Of a stretch of DNA of 18,237 bases, positions 1 to 7,646 are shown piece after piece (position 1 is the stretch's first letter; each line of letters begins with the position of its first letter). The DNA is taken from positions 1 through 18,237 of the forward strand of contig JAVYAJ010000213.1 of NCBI GenBank assembly GCA_032229885.1, read 5' to 3'. The DNA comes from Anammoximicrobium sp032229885 (GTDB lineage Bacteria > Planctomycetota > Planctomycetia > Pirellulales > Pirellulaceae). The notes beneath the pieces are model-generated. The model did not search any database. It saw nothing but the letters and a program-made list of their open reading frames with translations, and was not told the DNA's origin. A program made the translations under genes and the position numbers.

Positions 1-241
1 ACGTTGATGTTGGCCTTCGGCCAACACGGTTGCTGTCGTCTCTGGCTCCTGGGGCGTTGCCCCAGGCTACGTTGGTGATGGCCTTCGGCCAACACGCCTC
101 CCGTCGCCTGTGCTGCGCAACAGTCATCCAATGCCAATTTCACTTAACGCGGTCCAGTTCCATCAACCCAAAAGTATGCTGTACAGAGTGATGTACAAGA
201 TGCGCGCACGGTGCGCGCATGATACGGACGAAGACTCTAAG
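1..241 (+). repeat. Interspersed hairpin-rich repeat, copy A (left end cut by window)
   Basis: This stretch aligns, as reverse complement, with 5931-6185 and with the right end of the window. Modules in order: an 8-bp stem with a 3-nt loop at 8-26 (TGTTGGCC/GGCCAACA), a second 8-bp stem with a 3-nt loop at 48-66 (CCTGGGGC/GCCCCAGG), a weaker GGCC-TTC-GGCC hairpin around 80-90, an AT-richer linker, a TGTAC...GTACA pair at 180-197, and a 21-nt palindrome at 200-220 with 10-bp arms around one base. It has no coding capacity of its own. The left boundary is unknown because the window starts inside the element. It could be a MITE- or REP-like element or a structured RNA; the sequence alone does not decide. 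Confidence 0.85.
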
Positions 242-802
242 AACGGCACTTTGTCCAGTGGGCTTCGGCCTTCGTTTGCCGCACGTCGCGCAGCATGCGA
301 CCGGCCACAGTCACCCTCGCATGGTATGGATGTTGGTGGTGACCGAGATTGTCAGGCAGCGAGAGTACCGCTCGTGCGAGTGCGACGACCCAATAATTAT
401 GATTCGACAATGCACTGGGCAACGCATGTCGGTAGCGAGCGATGGAGGCGGACTTGCGGTACTCGTCCACTCGATTCCCGGTCGGCCGGCGGCAAAGCCG
501 GCGACGACGAGTCCGCTTGTTGCGCGCGGCACTCCTACGCGCCCTCCGGCTTGCGACCGTCCCGACGCGAACCTCTGCTCGTGACGGGCCGGTTGCGTCT
601 GGGCGGCGCGTCCGGCACACTATAGCTCGTTGGTCGCGATCCCTCGCGTCCGACTGCCGCGCGAGCGTGCGGCTGCTGTCCGGAATCCTGTTCGCCCCGA
701 TCGACGGACGCGGTGGGGAGGTCGCTCGGTGCGACGGCTGCACAGCCCCTGTGCGCGGCCGCGTGAACCGCGCGGGGTTTTATTGGGAAAGGCGATGTCC
801 AA
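242..802. other. Gene-free stretch upstream of the lactonase gene
   Basis: About 560 nt between repeat copy A and the lactonase start. Open frames exist on both strands, but their translations are rich in Arg, Ala, Pro and Cys, as expected from non-coding GC-rich DNA, and I recognise no family. A GCCGGC inverted pair (about 484-501) is the only local structure noticed. The promoter of the lactonase gene should lie here, but no convincing -35/-10 pair was found. Confidence 0.5.
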
Positions 803-1684
803 ATGGCTTTGTTGTTGCCCGAGCTCGTCCTGGATGCGCAAGCTGCTTTGGGCGAAGGCCCGGTCTGGCACGTCGCCGGGCAGCGCCTGTACTGGGTGGA
901 CATTACGGCGGGCCTCGTCCATCGGTACGACCCGCGAACTCAGACGGACGTCGCGTATCCGGTCGGCCAGATGGTCAGCGCCGTTGCCGTGCGGCGTTCG
1001 GGCGGGCTGATCCTGGCGACGCAAGCCGGCCTGGGCGCGTTCGATCCGGAACGGCAGCAGTTCGACCTGTTCGTTGCTCCTGAGCGAGACTTGCCCGACA
1101 ACCGCTTTAACGACGGCAAGTGTGACCCGCAAGGCCGGTTTTGGGCCGGCACGATGAGCATGGTTCGTCACCGGGGCGCGGCCAGCCTGTATTGTCTGGA
1201 CACGGACCGCACGATTCGCCGCGTCTTTGGCGACGTGACCACCTCGAATGGGCTGGACTGGAGCCCGGATCAGCGCACGATGTACTATATCGACACACCG
1301 ACGCTGCAAGTGGTCGCGTTCGATTATCAGGCCGATTCCGGCGAGCTCGGCAACCGCCGGGTGATCATTACGTTTCCACCCGGGATCGGCCGGCCCGATG
1401 GCATGACGATCGACGCCGAAGGGCGGCTGTGGATTGCGCATTGGGATGGCGGCCGCGTCAGCCGTTGGAACCCGGACGATGGGCAGATGCTGCTGGAGAT
1501 CCCGCTGCCGGCTGCGCACGTGACCTCGTGCACGTTTGGCGGTTCCAACTTGGACTGCCTGTACATCACCACCGCCAGGCACGGCCTGACCGACGACCAC
1601 CTGCGCGACCAGCCTCACGCCGGCGGCCTGTTCGCCGTGTCGCCGGGCGTATCGGGTTTGCCTGCTCGCGAGTACCTGGGGTAA
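803..1684 (+). CDS. SMP-30/gluconolactonase-like lactonase
   Basis: Predicted six-bladed beta-propeller of the SMP-30/gluconolaconase/LRE family (293 residues, the usual length), which hydrolyses sugar lactones using one divalent metal ion. The metal ligands known from human SMP-30 (Glu18, Asn103, Asn154, Asp204) have clear equivalents: Glu18 in the GEGPVWH motif, Asn103 in NRFNDGKCD, Asn149 in TSNGLDWSPD and Asp199 in RPDGMTIDAEGRLW. The family signatures LYWVDI (29-34) and FWAGTM (113-118) are also present. No signal peptide is evident, so it is probably cytoplasmic. The ATG at 803 is supported by AAAGG at 788-792, 10 nt upstream. It stands alone, with long gaps on both sides. The natural substrate is not fixed by sequence; gluconolactone or another aldonolactone is plausible. 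Confidence 0.93.
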   Translation: MALLLPELVLDAQAALGEGPVWHVAGQRLYWVDITAGLVHRYDPRTQTDVAYPVGQMVSAVAVRRSGGLILATQAGLGAFDPERQQFDLFVAPERDLPDNRFNDGKCDPQGRFWAGTMSMVRHRGAASLYCLDTDRTIRRVFGDVTTSNGLDWSPDQRTMYYIDTPTLQVVAFDYQADSGELGNRRVIITFPPGIGRPDGMTIDAEGRLWIAHWDGGRVSRWNPDDGQMLLEIPLPAAHVTSCTFGGSNLDCLYITTARHGLTDDHLRDQPHAGGLFAVSPGVSGLPAREYLG

Positions 1685-2147
1685 GCGATCCGCTACGTTG
1701 ATCAAACGGACGGCCTAGACGCCTGTCCAAGAATTGGGCTCGACCCACAACACATTGTGTAATCGCGATCGCAAGCAACACGACCTGTTGTGGTATCTTC
1801 GGATACTCGAACAGACTCCGAGCCGACGTTGCCTACCCCAACGCGCGTAAGCCAGCGCAGAGATGCGTCCTCGGCCATTCTTGATCGGCGGACTGCAAGC
1901 TACGGCCGCGGGACACATGTCGCTCGCGGGCGTGCCTCGAGTCGACGCCCGGCGCAGGGCCCAAAGCGACAACGCCACATCGGCCAGCCAAGCCGTCCGA
2001 CTCAGCGGAACCCAACGTCACCCGCCTACGGGCCTCCGTCGCTGTCATTTTTCTTTCGCGAACCATGTCCTGCACCCAGGTAACCTGCCACCCGAACGCA
2101 TTACGGATTTACACGTTAGGCGCTTCTCCGGTATCATTCAGGCTATT
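1685..2147. other. Gene-free stretch between the lactonase and DUF2062 genes
   Basis: About 460 nt with no recognisable gene. The only structure is a small hairpin at 1793-1806 (GTATC-TTCG-GATAC), a 5-bp stem with a UUCG tetraloop if transcribed. It is not followed by a T-run, so I do not call it an intrinsic terminator. An ACAC-ATT-GTGT pair lies about 35 nt upstream. The frame of the DUF2062 gene stays open back to 1863, but that extension looks non-coding. Confidence 0.5.
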
Positions 2148-2888
2148 ATGGTGCGACAATTTAAGCTGCGTTTCCGTTTGCTTCGGCGACGGGCGCAAAG
2201 CTTTCTGATACACAACGTGCTGCGGACCGAAGATCCTCCGCATCGGTTGGCGCTGGGGGTCGCCATCGGCGTGTTCGTCACGTTTACGCCGACGATCGGC
2301 ATCCAGATGGCCTTGAACGTGTTTCTGGCCTGGATTCTGCGCGCGAACAAGGTCATCGGCGCTCCGATCGTGTGGATCACGAACCCCGCGACGTTGGTTC
2401 CGATCTACTATCCGTGCTATGTGCTTGGCCGAGTCATTTTGGGCCATCCCCCCGTGCGCGCCCGATGGTGGTACGAATTGGCGCACCCGCCGGACGGATG
2501 GTGGGATGGGGTCGTGTTTTATTGGCAGCGATTCACGGATATCGCGGCGCCGCTGTGGGTTGGCTGCCTGCTGGTGGCGACCGTTCTGGGATATATCGCA
2601 TATTACGTCTCTCTGCGCCTGATCTGTGCCTATCGGATGCGACGTTGGGGCCAGTTGATTCGCCCCGCGGCGACGAACCAAACATGCGGTAAGGGCGATC
2701 GTATCGCCAACCATGCGGATGACGGCGCCGATAGCCGAACCGAGGATCGCGGAGACGGTCGAACGGAGAATTGCGAGGGAAATCGAGCGGACATTTGTCC
2801 CGCTGTCGCGAGCGAGGCGTCGCAGGCCTACGTTCCCGTACCGGCAGCGTCTCCTGCGGTACGCGCCTCGCGCATGACCCGAGGGTAG
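2148..2888 (+). CDS. DUF2062 domain-containing inner-membrane protein
   Basis: A 246-residue membrane protein with the DUF2062 signature: residues 34-63 (hydrophobic, with the FTPTIGIQM stretch), 70-98 with the hallmark ITNPATLVPIYY, and a further membrane segment at about 134-162. The N-terminus is very basic (VRQFKLRFRLLRRR), which fits an N-inside orientation. DUF2062 has no firmly established biochemical role; in some bacteria it sits near glycosyltransferases or lipid enzymes. The frame is open upstream to an ATG at 1863, but that extra 95-residue part shows no domain, while homologous sequence begins near the ATG at 2148. There is no strong ribosome binding site. Residues about 180-246 form a hydrophilic Asp/Arg/Glu-rich tail (DDGADSRTEDRGDGRTE) that I do not expect in the family core and that may be disordered and cytoplasmic. 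Confidence 0.88.
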   Translation: MVRQFKLRFRLLRRRAQSFLIHNVLRTEDPPHRLALGVAIGVFVTFTPTIGIQMALNVFLAWILRANKVIGAPIVWITNPATLVPIYYPCYVLGRVILGHPPVRARWWYELAHPPDGWWDGVVFYWQRFTDIAAPLWVGCLLVATVLGYIAYYVSLRLICAYRMRRWGQLIRPAATNQTCGKGDRIANHADDGADSRTEDRGDGRTENCEGNRADICPAVASEASQAYVPVPAASPAVRASRMTRG

Positions 2889-3364
2889 GCCTGTCTGCTG
2901 CGCGGTCTACCGGCGCGATGCAACGTCGCACGGCGCCGCACCGTGTCGCGTGCGGGCCGTCCGGTCGGATTGCGGCGGGCCAGCGGGCCGACACGAGCCG
3001 CTGGCCGGATGCGGCAGCGAAGGGCTAGCGACCGGTCGCCTACGCCCTACGTATGTGGGGCGGACAACACCTGCGCGGTTGGGTTCGAGACGATTTTTCC
3101 CGCATCTTGAAAACGGCCTCGCGCGACCGCGCACTGCGACCGCGCACAGGGGCCACGACCAGGAATTCCGGTGCTTTGCGTCGGTGGCGCCTTGGCAATG
3201 CTACACTACGCAATGCGTTACGTGCCGCGAAGTCCTTTCGAGCCGACGCCGAACGTGGGCGGGGCCTGCGACCGAATGGGGAACAACGAGCGTACAAGAT
3301 TCGCGCATGGCGCATCGAATGCAAACCTGAAGACGCTAACACCTCCAGGGACAAGGCAAATCCG
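2889..3364. other. Gene-free stretch upstream of the DUF4838 gene
   Basis: About 475 nt without a recognisable gene. It contains a perfect 12-bp palindrome GCGACCGGTCGC at 3028-3039. The reading frame of the following gene is open back to 3053, but the sequence between 3053 and 3365 is Arg-rich and has no domain, whereas a good signal peptide starts at 3365. No clear promoter was found. Confidence 0.5.
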
Positions 3365-5890
3365 ATGTTTGCACGAAAAAGCAGCCACGCACTGACGCTG
3401 CTGGCTGCCACGTTTGCCGCCCGATTCGCGATGGCCGAACCGACACATTTAGCTCGCGATGGTTCGGCCCTGCAGACGGTCATCGTCGCCGAGGACGCCT
3501 CGGAGCGGATTCGTCGCACGGCAGCAACGCTGGCCGAATATCTGCGGCGCATTTCCGGAGCGCCGTTTCAGGTCGCGGTCGGCGATGGCGCAGCGGGAGT
3601 CGCGGTCGGATTGCCGGCGCATTTTCCCGACTTGTCGCTGACGGGCGAGTGGCTTCATCCCGGCCCGCTCGAGCGCGAACGCTATTTGCTGCGTTCGCAC
3701 ACCCGCGGGGTGTATGTCGTCGGCGCTACCGAGTTGGCCGTCGAACACGCGGTATGGGATCTGCTGTACCGTCTCGGGCACCGCCAGTTTTTTCCCGGGC
3801 CGACGTGGGAGGTTATCCCGACCGTCCGCGATTTGAGCGTAGACGTCGATGCCGACGAGTCGCCCGATTACCACAACCGCCGAATCTGGTACGGGTTTGG
3901 GGCGTGGGATTACGCGGTGCAGCCCTACCAGGATTGGTGCAGTCGCAACCGCAGCGTGTCTGCCTTCTCGCTGAACACGGGCCATGCCTACGGAGGCATC
4001 ATCCGCGAAAAGCGAGCCCAGTTCGCGGAACACCCCGAGTATGTGGCCCTGGTCGACGGTCGCCGGCAAACCGACAATCCCGACGCCAAGCTGTGCCTGA
4101 GCAATCCCGATCTGCGCAAGCTGGTGGTCGAGTACGCCCGCGAGTTCTTCGACCGGCATCCGGAAGCGGACAGCGTGTCGGTCGATCCCAGCGACGGCGG
4201 CGGCTGGTGCCAGTGCGAGGCGTGCGCGGCGCTGGGCAGCGTCAGCGATCGCGCGGTCACGTTGGCCAACGAGGTCGCGGCGGCGGTGGCCGCGCGCGGC
4301 AAGTGGGTCGGCATGTACGCCTACAACCAGCATTCGCCGCCGCCTTCGATCGACGTTCAACCCAACGTGATCATCAGCGTGGCGACGTCGTTCCTTCGCG
4401 GCGGCTTGACGCTCGATGAAATCCTGACAGGCTGGTCCGCGCGGCACGCCCCGCTGGGAATTCGCGAATACTACAGCGTCAACACATGGGACCGCGATCT
4501 GCCGGGCCGGGCGCGCGGCGGAAACCTGGCTTATCTGGCCCGGACCATCCCCGAGTTCCATGCCCGCGGCGCCCGCTTCTTGTCGGCGGAATCCAGCGAC
4601 AATTGGGGCCCCAACGGCTTGGGCTATTACGTCGCGTCACGCATCTTGTGGGACGTCCGCGAAGCGGATCGGGTCCCGCAGCTCGTGGACGACTTTCTGT
4701 TGCGCGCGTTCGGTCCGGCACGCGAACCGATGGCCGAGTTCTATCGGCAATTGGACGGCGCGGAACCGCATTTGGTGGTCGATGACCAGCTCGGAAGGAT
4801 GTATGCCGCGCTGGCCGATGCGCGACGCCGAGCCGACCGGCCGGAAATTCGAGCGCGGTTGGATGATTTGACACTGTACACGCGATACGCCGATCTGTAC
4901 GACCGCTACGCGCAGGCCGAGGGTCCAGCCCGCCAGGCGGCGTTCGAGGAATTGATCCGGCATGCTTATCGGATGCGCACCACGATGATGATTCACGCCA
5001 AGGCCCTGTACCGGGACCTGGTGACGCGAGACAAACAGGTCTCGATTCCCGAGGACGCGCGGTGGAACGTGCCGGAGGGACGCAATCCGTGGAAATCAAG
5101 CGCCCCGTTCAGCCCCGCGGAGCTGGAGCAGTTCATCGCCGAAGGCATCGAATCGCGACCGTTGGTTCACCTGGATTTTGAACCGGTATCGTACAGCGAG
5201 CGCCTGGTTCCGGCACGGTCGCTGCGTCTGGCGGCCACCGGCATGGGCGAAGCCGGCGCCGGCCGCGGCCAGCAGACGTTTTACGCCTGGATCGACGATC
5301 CCCAGACACCGCTGACCGTGCAAGTCACCGGCGGATTGATCGCGCACTATCGCGATCGAGGCAACGTGCGGATCGGCCTCTGGCAAATCGATAACACGGC
5401 AGAGGCGACCGCGTCGCAGACCGAGGTCGCCCACGACGCCAGCGTTCCGCCTGACGGAGTCGCCCGCACCGTGCAGCTTTGGGCGCGCCGAACGGGCCTT
5501 CACCGACTGAGCGTCTCCGATGGCGGCGACATGACGCGGGTGACTTGGGATCCGGGAACACCGATCGCGTGGCGTTCGAGTCTGGAGGATCCGTTGCGTT
5601 TGAGCGGTCGTTGGGATCTGTATTTCTATGTGCCGCCGGGAACGAAGACGATCGGCCTGTTCGCCGACGGCCGCGGCCGAATCTTGGATCCCCACGGCCA
5701 ACCGGTCTTGGTATTGGATCGGAAGCAGCCCGGTTATTACCGTGCCGACGTTCCCGCGGGAACGGACAACGCCGTGTGGAAAATCGAGTGCGCGGGGGGC
5801 GCCGTCCGGTTGTTGACCGTGCCGCCGTATTTGGCGCGGCGGGCGGACGAACTGGTGCTGCCGGTCGAACTGGTGAGCCGGGATAGGTGA
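3365..5890 (+). CDS. Exported DUF4838 protein (alpha-glucuronidase-like glycoside hydrolase fold)
   Basis: An 841-residue predicted secreted protein. Residues 1-24 look like a signal peptide (MFARKSSHALTLLAATFAA, then AMAEP). Residues about 28-165 resemble the N-terminal domain found in front of GH67-type alpha-glucuronidases, with SHTRGVYVVGATELAVEHA (111-129) and GHRQFFPG (138-145). Residues about 170-450 form the DUF4838 core, marked by SVDPSDGGGWCQCEAC (272-287), whose cysteines and acidic residues typify this group. The C-terminal third (about 610-841) reads as beta-sandwich repeats, possibly carbohydrate-binding. It probably acts on a polysaccharide or glycoside in the periplasm or outside, but no DUF4838 substrate can be read from sequence. 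The ATG at 3365 is chosen for the signal peptide and AAGG at 3353-3356, 8 nt upstream. It is followed by repeats, not by an operon partner. Confidence 0.88.
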   Translation: MFARKSSHALTLLAATFAARFAMAEPTHLARDGSALQTVIVAEDASERIRRTAATLAEYLRRISGAPFQVAVGDGAAGVAVGLPAHFPDLSLTGEWLHPGPLERERYLLRSHTRGVYVVGATELAVEHAVWDLLYRLGHRQFFPGPTWEVIPTVRDLSVDVDADESPDYHNRRIWYGFGAWDYAVQPYQDWCSRNRSVSAFSLNTGHAYGGIIREKRAQFAEHPEYVALVDGRRQTDNPDAKLCLSNPDLRKLVVEYAREFFDRHPEADSVSVDPSDGGGWCQCEACAALGSVSDRAVTLANEVAAAVAARGKWVGMYAYNQHSPPPSIDVQPNVIISVATSFLRGGLTLDEILTGWSARHAPLGIREYYSVNTWDRDLPGRARGGNLAYLARTIPEFHARGARFLSAESSDNWGPNGLGYYVASRILWDVREADRVPQLVDDFLLRAFGPAREPMAEFYRQLDGAEPHLVVDDQLGRMYAALADARRRADRPEIRARLDDLTLYTRYADLYDRYAQAEGPARQAAFEELIRHAYRMRTTMMIHAKALYRDLVTRDKQVSIPEDARWNVPEGRNPWKSSAPFSPAELEQFIAEGIESRPLVHLDFEPVSYSERLVPARSLRLAATGMGEAGAGRGQQTFYAWIDDPQTPLTVQVTGGLIAHYRDRGNVRIGLWQIDNTAEATASQTEVAHDASVPPDGVARTVQLWARRTGLHRLSVSDGGDMTRVTWDPGTPIAWRSSLEDPLRLSGRWDLYFYVPPGTKTIGLFADGRGRILDPHGQPVLVLDRKQPGYYRADVPAGTDNAVWKIECAGGAVRLLTVPPYLARRADELVLPVELVSRDR

Positions 5891-5930
5891 TCGCCAAGCG
5901 TACGGAGATGCTTGTGCGCACTGAGCGGCT

Positions 5931-6185
5931 GCCGGGCGCTGGCCCGCGTTAAAGTCTTAGTTCGTATCAGGCGCGCGCCGTGCGCGCATCTTGTACACCG
6001 GTCTATACAGTACACTTTTGGGTTATGGGCGCTAGCCCGCGTTAGGTGCAATTGCTATTGCCTGAGTCTTGCGCGGCACAGCGGACAGGAAGCGTGTTGG
6101 CTGAAGGCCATCACCAACGTAGCCTGGGGCAACGCCCCAGGAGCCAGAGACGAGAGCAACCGTGTTGGCCGAAGGCCAACATCAA
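5931..6185 (-). repeat. Interspersed hairpin-rich repeat, copy B
   Basis: The reverse complement aligns with copy A over almost its full length, including the linker. Hairpins lie at 6163-6181 (TGTTGGCC/GGCCAACA, loop GAA) and 6123-6141 (CCTGGGGC/GCCCCAGG, loop AAC), and the long GC-rich palindrome corresponds to 5969-5989. In this copy two arm bases of that palindrome are unmatched, so it is decaying rather than being kept by compensating changes. It extends to about 5931 with the same GCGCTGGCCCGCGTTA sequence that recurs at about 6030. It lies 40 nt after the DUF4838 gene. Confidence 0.85.
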
Positions 6186-6210
6186 CATGTCACCGCGGTC
6201 CGGATGAATA

Positions 6211-6330
6211 GGGCCTTCGGCCAAAAGAGGCACGCGCGCGGCGTCAGACCTGGGGCGTTGCCCCAGGCTACGGTGAGCGGAGGCCTGCGGCCAAACGGAT
6301 TCTTGGGTTGCGGGCACTGACCTGCGTCAA
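6211..6330 (+). repeat. Diverged partial copy of the same repeat, head-to-head with copy B
   Basis: The module order of copy A recurs here in the A orientation: GGCC-TTC-GGCC (6212-6222), the exact CCTGGGGCGTTGCCCCAGG hairpin (6249-6267) followed by CTACG, and GGCC-TGC-GGCC (6282-6292). It is followed by a stretch at about 6297-6330 that resembles the TTGGGTTATGGGCGCTAG segment of copy B. With copy B it makes a large imperfect inverted repeat centred near 6196. Confidence 0.7.
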
Positions 6331-6343
6331 GAAGACGAGGTTT

Positions 6344-6417
6344 GAACCGCGGAGGCGCTGAGGTCGCTGAGGTAGTACACGGCGTGAAACTCTGCGTTCT
6401 CTGCGCCTCTGCGGTTC
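6344..6417. repeat. Imperfect 27-nt inverted repeat of the GCAGAGGCGCTGAGG type
   Basis: Arms at 6344-6370 and 6391-6417 match with 5 mismatches in 27 and are separated by 20 nt. The arm sequence (GAACCGCGGAGGCGCTGAGG) resembles the element at 17790-17896 and, from recall, a short repeat common in planctomycete and some other bacterial genomes. It is non-coding. Confidence 0.75.
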
Positions 6418-6473
6418 CAATGTCCGGATATCCGGTCGCCACGAACGCTGGCGATGCAAGCCGTGCCGACCTC

Positions 6474-6502
6474 ATCCCTCGCTGGCGCTTCGGGTTGCGA
6501 TT
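6474..6502 (-). repeat. Short planctomycete repeat that would translate as NPKRQRG
   Basis: The + strand reads CCCTCGCTGGCGCTTCGGGT near 6476-6495; the reverse strand would encode N-P-K-R-Q-R-G. I recall this motif as a frequent interspersed repeat in Pirellulales genomes, often turned into spurious short proteins. No real gene surrounds it here. Confidence 0.6.
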
Positions 6503-6804
6503 GGTTCGCAGTTGCCCGGTCGCAAAACCTCTCGATGTATCCGGGCGAGCGTTGGGCGCCATCGCTGCGATGGCTCTGGAATGGATCACCCCGAAATAAT
6601 CCGAAGTTGTCTTGCTTGCGACCATCCGCCAACAACTAGATCTTAAACGCCTTTGTACACGCCTTTTGACGACACAAGCGCAGACGCGGGAAAACGGGGC
6701 TGATACAATATCAGGCCAGTGTCGCAGTCTGGGCGGACGACATTCGTGCTCGGCACGAAGCGACAGCCGCAGCCAAAAGCACTTTCGGGTCCAGCATACA
6801 CAGC
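6503..6804. other. Gene-free stretch between the repeat cluster and rpe
   Basis: About 300 nt with no recognisable gene. It should hold the promoter of the rpe-accD cluster; the best candidate is the extended -10 at 6701-6709. A reverse-strand open frame crosses this stretch and the repeats, but its translation is repeat-derived. Confidence 0.5.
6701..6709 (+). promoter_or_regulatory. Candidate extended -10 promoter for rpe
   Basis: TGATACAAT combines a TACAAT -10 hexamer (6704-6709) with the upstream TG of an extended -10. It lies about 95 nt before the rpe start. No matching -35 is present at 16-18 nt; a TTGACG at 6666-6671 is too far away (32-nt spacer). Confidence 0.35.
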
Positions 6805-7491
6805 ATGTCTTCACACCCTAACGTCGAACGACTGCGGCGCGCGGCGCCGGTGGTTTTGCCGTCGCTGTTGCTGTGTGACTTCGGTAATCTCGAGCGCGAA
6901 GTCCGGCGGCTCGAAGAGGCCGGCGCCAAAGCGTTGCACCTGGACGTGATGGACGGGTGTTTTGTCCCGAACATCACGTATGGCATGCCGATTGTGGCGG
7001 CCGTACGACGGCTGACGGATCTGCCCTTGGACGCGCACCTGATGATCATGGATCCGGAAAAGTATGCCTCCGCGTTTCGCGACGCGGGCGCCGACTCGCT
7101 GACGATCCACGTCGAGATCCCGGGAGATGCGCGGCGCGCGTTGGAGCATATTCGAGAGCTGGGCCTCGGCGCAGGCATCGCCTTGGATCCGGCTACGCCC
7201 CTGTCACGGATCGAAAACTGTCTGGACATCTGCGATCTGATCCTGGTGATGAGCGTCCCAGCCGGGTTTGGAAAGCAGCCGTTCGATCCCGTCGCTTTGG
7301 AAAAACTGCGGCAGCTTAGGCAACAGGTAGGAAATCGTGTGATGCTCGAGGTGGACGGGGGCGTGAATCACGATACGATCCAGCGCTGTGCGGCAGCGGG
7401 CGCGGATTTGTTCGTGGTCGGGTCGGCCATTTTCAAGCAGCCCGAGTACGGCCCTACGTTGAAAGACCTCTCTACCTTGACTCATCGTTAA
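6805..7491 (+). CDS. rpe: Ribulose-phosphate 3-epimerase
   Basis: Interconverts D-ribulose 5-phosphate and D-xylulose 5-phosphate in the pentose phosphate pathway; cytoplasmic TIM barrel of 228 residues, the normal length. Family motifs are in order: LPSLLLCDF (18-26), LHLDVMDGCFVPNITYG (44-60) with His45 and the acid/base Asp47, LDAHLMI (75-81) with the metal-ligand His78, the phosphate-binding loop region MSVPAGFGKQPF (149-160), EVDGGVN (182-188) with catalytic Asp184, and VVGSAIF (204-210). The 149-160 loop differs from the usual MSVNPGFGGQ at three positions (Asn to Pro, Pro to Ala, Gly to Lys); the rest is intact, so the enzyme is probably active. The ATG at 6805 has no strong ribosome binding site. 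It is the first gene of a same-strand run and is followed by a 155-nt gap. Confidence 0.95.
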   Translation: MSSHPNVERLRRAAPVVLPSLLLCDFGNLEREVRRLEEAGAKALHLDVMDGCFVPNITYGMPIVAAVRRLTDLPLDAHLMIMDPEKYASAFRDAGADSLTIHVEIPGDARRALEHIRELGLGAGIALDPATPLSRIENCLDICDLILVMSVPAGFGKQPFDPVALEKLRQLRQQVGNRVMLEVDGGVNHDTIQRCAAAGADLFVVGSAIFKQPEYGPTLKDLSTLTHR

Positions 7492-7570
7492 ACCAGGCGC
7501 GTTGTCGATGTCGTGCCTTCGGGCTGTCCGGCCAATGCCTTCGACTCGTCCGAACCACGGCGAGCGGCGG

Positions 7571-7585
7571 TTGGTCGCGGACCAA
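7571..7585. other. Short perfect hairpin between rpe and the phosphatase-like gene
   Basis: TTGGTC-GCG-GACCAA forms a 6-bp stem with a 3-nt loop, 80 nt after rpe and about 60 nt before the next start. There is no T-run, so it is not an intrinsic terminator by the usual rule. It might separate or modulate the two transcripts. Confidence 0.3.
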
Positions 7586-7646
7586 GCGAAGGGTGAACCA
7601 GCAAAGATGACATCCGCCGACGCTGCAAAAGGATAATTTTTCGAGC

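Noticed and set aside
620..1705. A 361-codon reverse-strand open frame opposite the lactonase gene
   Set aside because: It shadows a convincing SMP-30 family gene and shows no family features.
1793..1806. UUCG hairpin as an intrinsic terminator after the lactonase gene
   Set aside because: The stem is short, AT-containing, over 100 nt from the stop, and lacks a T-run.
1863..2147. Upstream extension of the DUF2062 frame to an ATG at 1863
   Set aside because: The extra 95 residues show no domain and have non-coding composition; the family-like basic N-terminus starts at 2148.
3053..3364. Upstream extension of the DUF4838 frame to 3053
   Set aside because: It would bury the signal peptide inside the protein; the ATG at 3365 has a signal peptide and an AAGG site.
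3449..4561. A 370-codon reverse-strand open frame opposite the DUF4838 gene
   Set aside because: It is antisense to the most conserved DUF4838 region and has no domain.
6666..6709. TTGACG / TACAAT as a -35/-10 pair before rpe
   Set aside because: The spacer is 32 nt, far too long; only the extended -10 is kept as a weak candidate.
6182..6814. A 210-codon reverse-strand open frame between copy B and rpe
   Set aside because: Its translation is made of repeat sequence (AWGNAPG, NPKRQRG and the 27-nt arm) and is not a gene.
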